Below, in pieces: positions 60,476-64,000 of a DNA stretch of 64,000 nucleotides (position 1 is the first letter of the stretch; each line of letters starts with the position of its first letter). Below the pieces are notes generated by a model. The model made no database searches, had not been told where the DNA came from, and saw only the letters and a list, made by a program, of their open reading frames with translations. Made by a program: the position numbers and the translations under genes. The DNA comes from Citreicella sp. C3M06 (GTDB lineage Bacteria; Pseudomonadota; Alphaproteobacteria; Rhodobacterales; Rhodobacteraceae): contig NZ_JAHKQA010000093.1 in the NCBI RefSeq assembly GCF_018860705.1, positions 1 to 64,000 of the forward strand, written 5' to 3'.

Positions 60476-60774
60476 ACAACAGGGTCCTTAGCAGCCAAGC
60501 CCTATAGCAACAGGAAAACGGATCGATCAAAGACGACAAAGACGGACGGAAATGCAACGTGCATCCCGTACGTGAGAACTTTACCGTTCCTAGATCAACC
60601 TTTGGGGCGCAAAGAGGCCCTGATTTCTGTGCGTGGCTTCGTCATGTGGGGTGAGTATACCACAAGAATCGTGACTTTCCCACAACCTTGCTTACCCACC
60701 AATATGTCGCGACAAATCAGATGCTTGCGCAGGGCCGTCTGACCCTGTGTTCACACTGGATGGCGAATCAAGTC
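60476..60774. other. Intergenic region between carD and fdxA
   Basis: This 299-base stretch has no credible gene. It must hold the carD promoter on the minus strand and the fdxA 3' end. CAGGG/CCCTG arms at about 60730-60747 could form a short hairpin after the fdxA stop. No other structure was seen. Confidence 0.4.
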
Positions 60775-61113
60775 TCAGCCGCCCTCGCCCGGCGCTTCCG
60801 AGAAATACTTTTCCATCTTGCCGGACTCGCCGTCGCGCTCTTCGGCCTCGGGCATCGGATCTTTCTTCGAAATGATCACCGGCCAAAGCTCGGAATACTT
60901 GCGATTGAACTCGACCCATTTTTCCATGTCCGGCTCGGTGTCGGGCCGGATCGCATCGGCGGGGCATTCGGGTTCGCACACGCCGCAGTCGATGCATTCG
61001 TCGGGATGAATCACCAGCGTGTTCTCGCCCTCGTAAAAGCAATCCACGGGGCATACCTCGACGCAATCGGTGTATTTGCAGGCGATGCAGTTCTCAGTGA
61101 CCACGTAAGTCAT
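60775..61113 (-). CDS. fdxA: Ferredoxin FdxA, 7Fe type
   Basis: The 112-aa protein has a first cluster set [21 protein letters not shown] and a second [16 protein letters not shown], which together give a [3Fe-4S] and a [4Fe-4S] centre as in Azotobacter-type ferredoxins. A C-terminal tail rich in Glu and Lys follows. It transfers low-potential electrons in the cytoplasm. It lies between carD and the S4 protein, a usual alphaproteobacterial order. Confidence 0.93.
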   Translation of the reverse strand: MTYVVTENCIACKYTDCVEVCPVDCFYEGENTLVIHPDECIDCGVCEPECPADAIRPDTEPDMEKWVEFNRKYSELWPVIISKKDPMPEAEERDGESGKMEKYFSEAPGEGG

Positions 61114-61172
61114 GGGCGTCCATCCGTCAGGGTGTCAATCTGTATCCTGCGCAACTAGACCAGCGCGCCGGA

Positions 61173-61547
61173 TCATTCAAGCCTATCCCGCTGCCGATCC
61201 ATGATCCGGCGGTCACGCTTTGTTGGCCGCCCGCCCGCCTCGGCCACGGGCAGCGACGGATCGGGCACGCGGGCCTTGGGCGGATCGAGGTCGGCGTAAA
61301 GCGCCTGCGCCTCTGGCGCCGGGCCGCGCCGCTCGCCCAAGGCGAGGATGCGGATCACCCGCACATCCCGGCCCTGCGCAAAGGTCAGCACGTCGCCCGG
61401 ACCCACCGCAAAGGCCGGCTTGGCGATGGACTGCCCGTTCACGCGCAGCCCACCACCAATCACCTTGGCGGCAAGGCTGCGCGTTTTGAAGAACCGCGCC
61501 TGCCACAGCCACTTGTCGAGGCGCAGCTTTGACGGTGCCTCGCTCAC
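61173..61547 (-). CDS. S4-domain RNA-binding protein (Hsp15-like)
   Basis: The 124-aa protein has an S4 domain (residues about 7-65; LRLDKWLWQARFFKTRSLAAKV, GGLRVNGQSIAKPAFAVGPG). Hsp15 relatives bind free 50S subunits with stalled nascent chains. A C-terminal basic tail (KRDRRIMDRQRDRLE) is present. Its start abuts the helicase stop. Confidence 0.88.
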   Translation of the reverse strand: MSEAPSKLRLDKWLWQARFFKTRSLAAKVIGGGLRVNGQSIAKPAFAVGPGDVLTFAQGRDVRVIRILALGERRGPAPEAQALYADLDPPKARVPDPSLPVAEAGGRPTKRDRRIMDRQRDRLE

Positions 61548-64000
61548 TCAGGACTTGTTCTTGAAGCCCATGAGCGCGGCGGCAAAGGGGTTGTCCGGAT
61601 CGATGCGGTCCGCCTTGCGGGGGCCCGATTCGTAGGACTTGGACTTGTTGCCCGGCCCGCCTTGCGGCTTGCCACCCTTGCCCTTGCGCGGACCCTTGCC
61701 CTGAGCGCCGCGGTCTCCCCGCTCGCCGCCCTGCCGTTCCCCGGCCTGACGTTCGCCCTGAGGCTTGCCCTTGCCGCGCGGTGCGCCGCTGCGGGCCCCG
61801 CCCTGCTCACGGCGGTTGCCACCGCGTGCGCCGCGGTTGCCACCCCATGTGAAGGTATAGATCACCTCGATCTCGGGGCCCGACAGCGCCTCGTCGGGCG
61901 CGGTGCCCGGAAGCAGCTCTTCCTCGGGGGTTTCGGCGATGTTGTCATCGTCCTTCACCGGTGCGGGGTCTTCATTGATCGGGGCATAGCCCGCATCGTC
62001 GATCGACTCGGTCCCTGCGACCACATCCGCAGCCGCCGGGGTTTGCGCCATGTCAGGCGCAGCGCCGGGGCTGGTTTCCTCGATCTGAGCGGCATCGAAG
62101 ACGGGGATATCCTCGCCCGACTCGCCCTCGGGGGTGGCGCTTGTGGTAACGACCGTATCGGCGGCGCGCACCTTGCTGCGTTCGGCCTTTTCGGCCTTGT
62201 AGCCCAGCCCGCCCATCAGATCAGAGAACTGTTCCAGCGTCATGCCGGTGATCGACAGCATGTCGGGATTGGCCTCAAAGCCGCCCCGGCTGTCCTGCGC
62301 GCGCAGAAGATCGGCCAGCCGTTCCAGCATGTCGATGCGGATCGCCCGCTCGCCCGACGGACGATAGCCCGCCAGCGTATAGTGCTGCATCGGCACGTCG
62401 CGGATGTTGGGCACGGTCACCAGACCCGGCGGCGGTGCCTCGGGGAAATGATCGAGATCGTTGAACAGCGACCAAAGCACCAGCCGCAGCCGCGTCGGCG
62501 CCGGCTTGAGCAGCAGCGGCATGAAGATGGTGTACTGCCCGAAGCGGATGCCATGCTTGCGCAGCGCGCCGCGCGAGTCCTGATCCAGCTGCTTGACCTC
62601 GTCGGCGACCTGCGCCCGCGGCACGATGCCCATGGATTCGACCATGCGGAAGGCAAAGCCCCGCGCCAGCCCGGTCAGCGCCTCGTCATCGCGCAGGTTG
62701 AGCAGCGGCTCGAACAGCGCGGCGATCTTGCGGTCGATGAAATGCTGCAGGCGGCGTTCCACCTTTTGCACCACATCCGCGCCCGCCGTATCGTCGACAA
62801 ACGCCACGATGCGCGGCTTGAGCGCGTCATCGCCCTTGGCCAGCCGACCCACTGCCTGGTCGCCCCACATGAGGCCCCCCTGCTCGGTGAAGTCGATCTC
62901 GGTATCCGGCGCGTTGTAGAAACGGTCCGCCCTGAGATGGAAATGCGGCGCGAGCGCCTGCAACGACGCCTGTTTCAGCGTCTTGGCTTCCTGCCCTGTC
63001 GCGCCCTGGTCCTGACGGAACCGGAACCCTTCAAGCCGACCGACGAATTCGCCTTCGACGGTCACTTCACCCTTGTCGTTCACATCGGCCAAGAGGGCCT
63101 CCTTCTGCTTCAACCGGCGAAGCAGCACTGATGTCCGCCGGTCAACAAATCTTTGAGTCAGTCGCTCGTGGAGCGCATCCGACAGTGCGTCTTCTACAGC
63201 GCGGGTCGCGTCGCGCCAATGCATTTCGTCATCGACCCATCCCTTGCGCTGCGCCACGTATGTCCATGTGCGGATATACGCCAGCCGTTTCGACAGCGCG
63301 TCGATGTCTCCGTCCGTCCGGTCGATGCGTTTGACCTGCCGGGCGAAGAAATCCGCCGGGATGCTGCCCCGCTCGTGCAGGTGCTGGAAGATAACTTGCA
63401 ACAGCCCCGCATGTTCCGCATGAGAGATACCCCGGAAATCGGGCACCCGGCAGACATCCCACAAAAGCTGGACAGAGGCGGGATTGCTGGCGCGGGCAAA
63501 GACCTCTGCCTCTCTCGACAGCGACTTGAGCACCTGAAGGTCATCCGCCTCGCGCGCCTTCATCAGCCATTCGTTGTCGGGCGACATCTCGAGCGATTGC
63601 ACCAGCGCGTCGATCGAACCAAACCGCAGATCGGAGTTGCGCCAGCCCAGCTTGCGGATCGGCGTGAAGCTGTGAGAGGTGATCGCCTCGACCCAGTCAT
63701 CGGGGATCTGCCCCGCATCGCCGGTGGTGCCGAAAGTGCCGGGCTTCATGCCCCGCCCCGCGCGCCCGGCAATCTGCGCCAGCTCGTTGGGCTGCAACTC
63801 GCGCATCCGCCGCCCGTCGAACTTGGTCAGCGAGGAAAACGCCACATGGTCGATATCAAGGTTGAGCCCCATGCCGATGGCATCGGTGGCGACGAGGTAA
63901 TCGACCTCGCCGTTCTGGTACAAATCGACCTGCGCGTTGCGCGTGCGCGGGCTGAGCGCGCCCATCACCACCGCCGCGCCGCCCTTGGTGCGGCGGATCA
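61548..64000 (-). CDS. Suv3-like SF2 RNA/DNA helicase, 5' end cut by window
   Basis: The visible frame (about 817 codons) is open to the window edge. Helicase motifs IV-VI are seen: DYLVATDAIGMGLNLDIDHV, LTKFDGRRMRE, LAQIAGRAGRG; motifs I-III are outside. A Suv3-type C-terminal region follows (GLARGFAFRMVESMGIVPRA, LRLVLWSLFNDLDHFPEAPP). The last about 100 residues are a Gly/Arg/Lys/Gln-rich low-complexity tail (NRREQGGARSGAPRGKGKPQ). Mitochondrial Suv3 belongs to the degradosome, so a role in RNA turnover is plausible. The stop abuts the S4 gene. Confidence 0.9.
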   Translation of the reverse strand, partial: IRRTKGGAAVVMGALSPRTRNAQVDLYQNGEVDYLVATDAIGMGLNLDIDHVAFSSLTKFDGRRMRELQPNELAQIAGRAGRGMKPGTFGTTGDAGQIPDDWVEAITSHSFTPIRKLGWRNSDLRFGSIDALVQSLEMSPDNEWLMKAREADDLQVLKSLSREAEVFARASNPASVQLLWDVCRVPDFRGISHAEHAGLLQVIFQHLHERGSIPADFFARQVKRIDRTDGDIDALSKRLAYIRTWTYVAQRKGWVDDEMHWRDATRAVEDALSDALHERLTQRFVDRRTSVLLRRLKQKEALLADVNDKGEVTVEGEFVGRLEGFRFRQDQGATGQEAKTLKQASLQALAPHFHLRADRFYNAPDTEIDFTEQGGLMWGDQAVGRLAKGDDALKPRIVAFVDDTAGADVVQKVERRLQHFIDRKIAALFEPLLNLRDDEALTGLARGFAFRMVESMGIVPRAQVADEVKQLDQDSRGALRKHGIRFGQYTIFMPLLLKPAPTRLRLVLWSLFNDLDHFPEAPPPGLVTVPNIRDVPMQHYTLAGYRPSGERAIRIDMLERLADLLRAQDSRGGFEANPDMLSITGMTLEQFSDLMGGLGYKAEKAERSKVRAADTVVTTSATPEGESGEDIPVFDAAQIEETSPGAAPDMAQTPAAADVVAGTESIDDAGYAPINEDPAPVKDDDNIAETPEEELLPGTAPDEALSGPEIEVIYTFTWGGNRGARGGNRREQGGARSGAPRGKGKPQGERQAGERQGGERGDRGAQGKGPRKGKGGKPQGGPGNKSKSYESGPRKADRIDPDNPFAAALMGFKNKS

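Noticed and set aside
1-64000. CRISPR arrays, rRNA genes, insertion sequences
   Set aside because: No regularly spaced repeats with unique spacers, no rRNA sequence and no transposase or terminal inverted repeats were seen.

Overview
The window is high-GC DNA from an alphaproteobacterium, most likely a member of the Rhodobacterales (Roseobacter group). The evidence is gene content and order typical of that order: aroK-aroB with xerD nearby, rpmF-plsX-fabH-ihfA-merR, argS-SPOR-nagZ-scpA-scpB, and carD-fdxA-S4-helicase. A VPLPA-CTERM surface protein and OlsB-type acyltransferase fit as well. No taxonomic marker gene is present, so the genus stays open.

Positions 1 to about 21,140 are the integrase-proximal part of a lambda-like siphoviral prophage whose left end lies outside the window. 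Divergent cI-like (plus) and cro-like (minus) genes meet at about 15.2 kb. The minus-strand operon runs leftwards through a string of small, translationally coupled genes, an SF3 helicase with a repeat-rich candidate replication origin downstream of it, then Nu1-type TerS, GpA-type TerL, gpW, a 293-aa cargo gene, lambda-type portal, a prohead protease/major capsid fusion, a DUF2190 decoration protein, a head-tail attachment protein and tail genes. The plus-strand operon (16.9-21.0 kb) carries small genes, an HNH nuclease and the integrase. It starts behind an exact copy of the cI operator, so one repressor probably governs both arms. The right attachment site is an 18-bp 3' end of a tRNA-Gly gene at 21,123-21,140.

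Positions 21.3-35.0 kb are host chromosome: shikimate pathway genes, a large secreted helical-repeat protein, XerD, a CorC-type transporter, a HisKA_2 kinase, a MocA-like nucleotidyltransferase, glycerate 2-kinase, a degenerate acyl-CoA synthetase paralogue, a lipoprotein next to a truncated SGNH-hydrolase remnant, RlmE and a MoxR ATPase. Positions 35.2-41.9 kb hold a compact plus-strand cluster of three paralogous DVDEF glycosyltransferases, one fused to a sulfotransferase-like domain, with a separate sulfotransferase and an FkbM methyltransferase. This looks like a modified surface-glycan locus.

Positions 41.9-64.0 kb return to conserved core genes: olsB-like, bamE, DUF177, rpmF-plsX-fabH-ihfA-merR, tRNA-Pro(GGG), dcd, scpB-scpA-nagZ-SPOR-argS, then a TLDc/VPLPA-CTERM protein, a cation/proton antiporter and an SDR-like protein lying between argS and dgt, followed by erpA, carD, fdxA, an S4 RNA-binding protein and a Suv3-like helicase cut by the window edge. 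All functional assignments come from reading motifs by eye; no database search was run.
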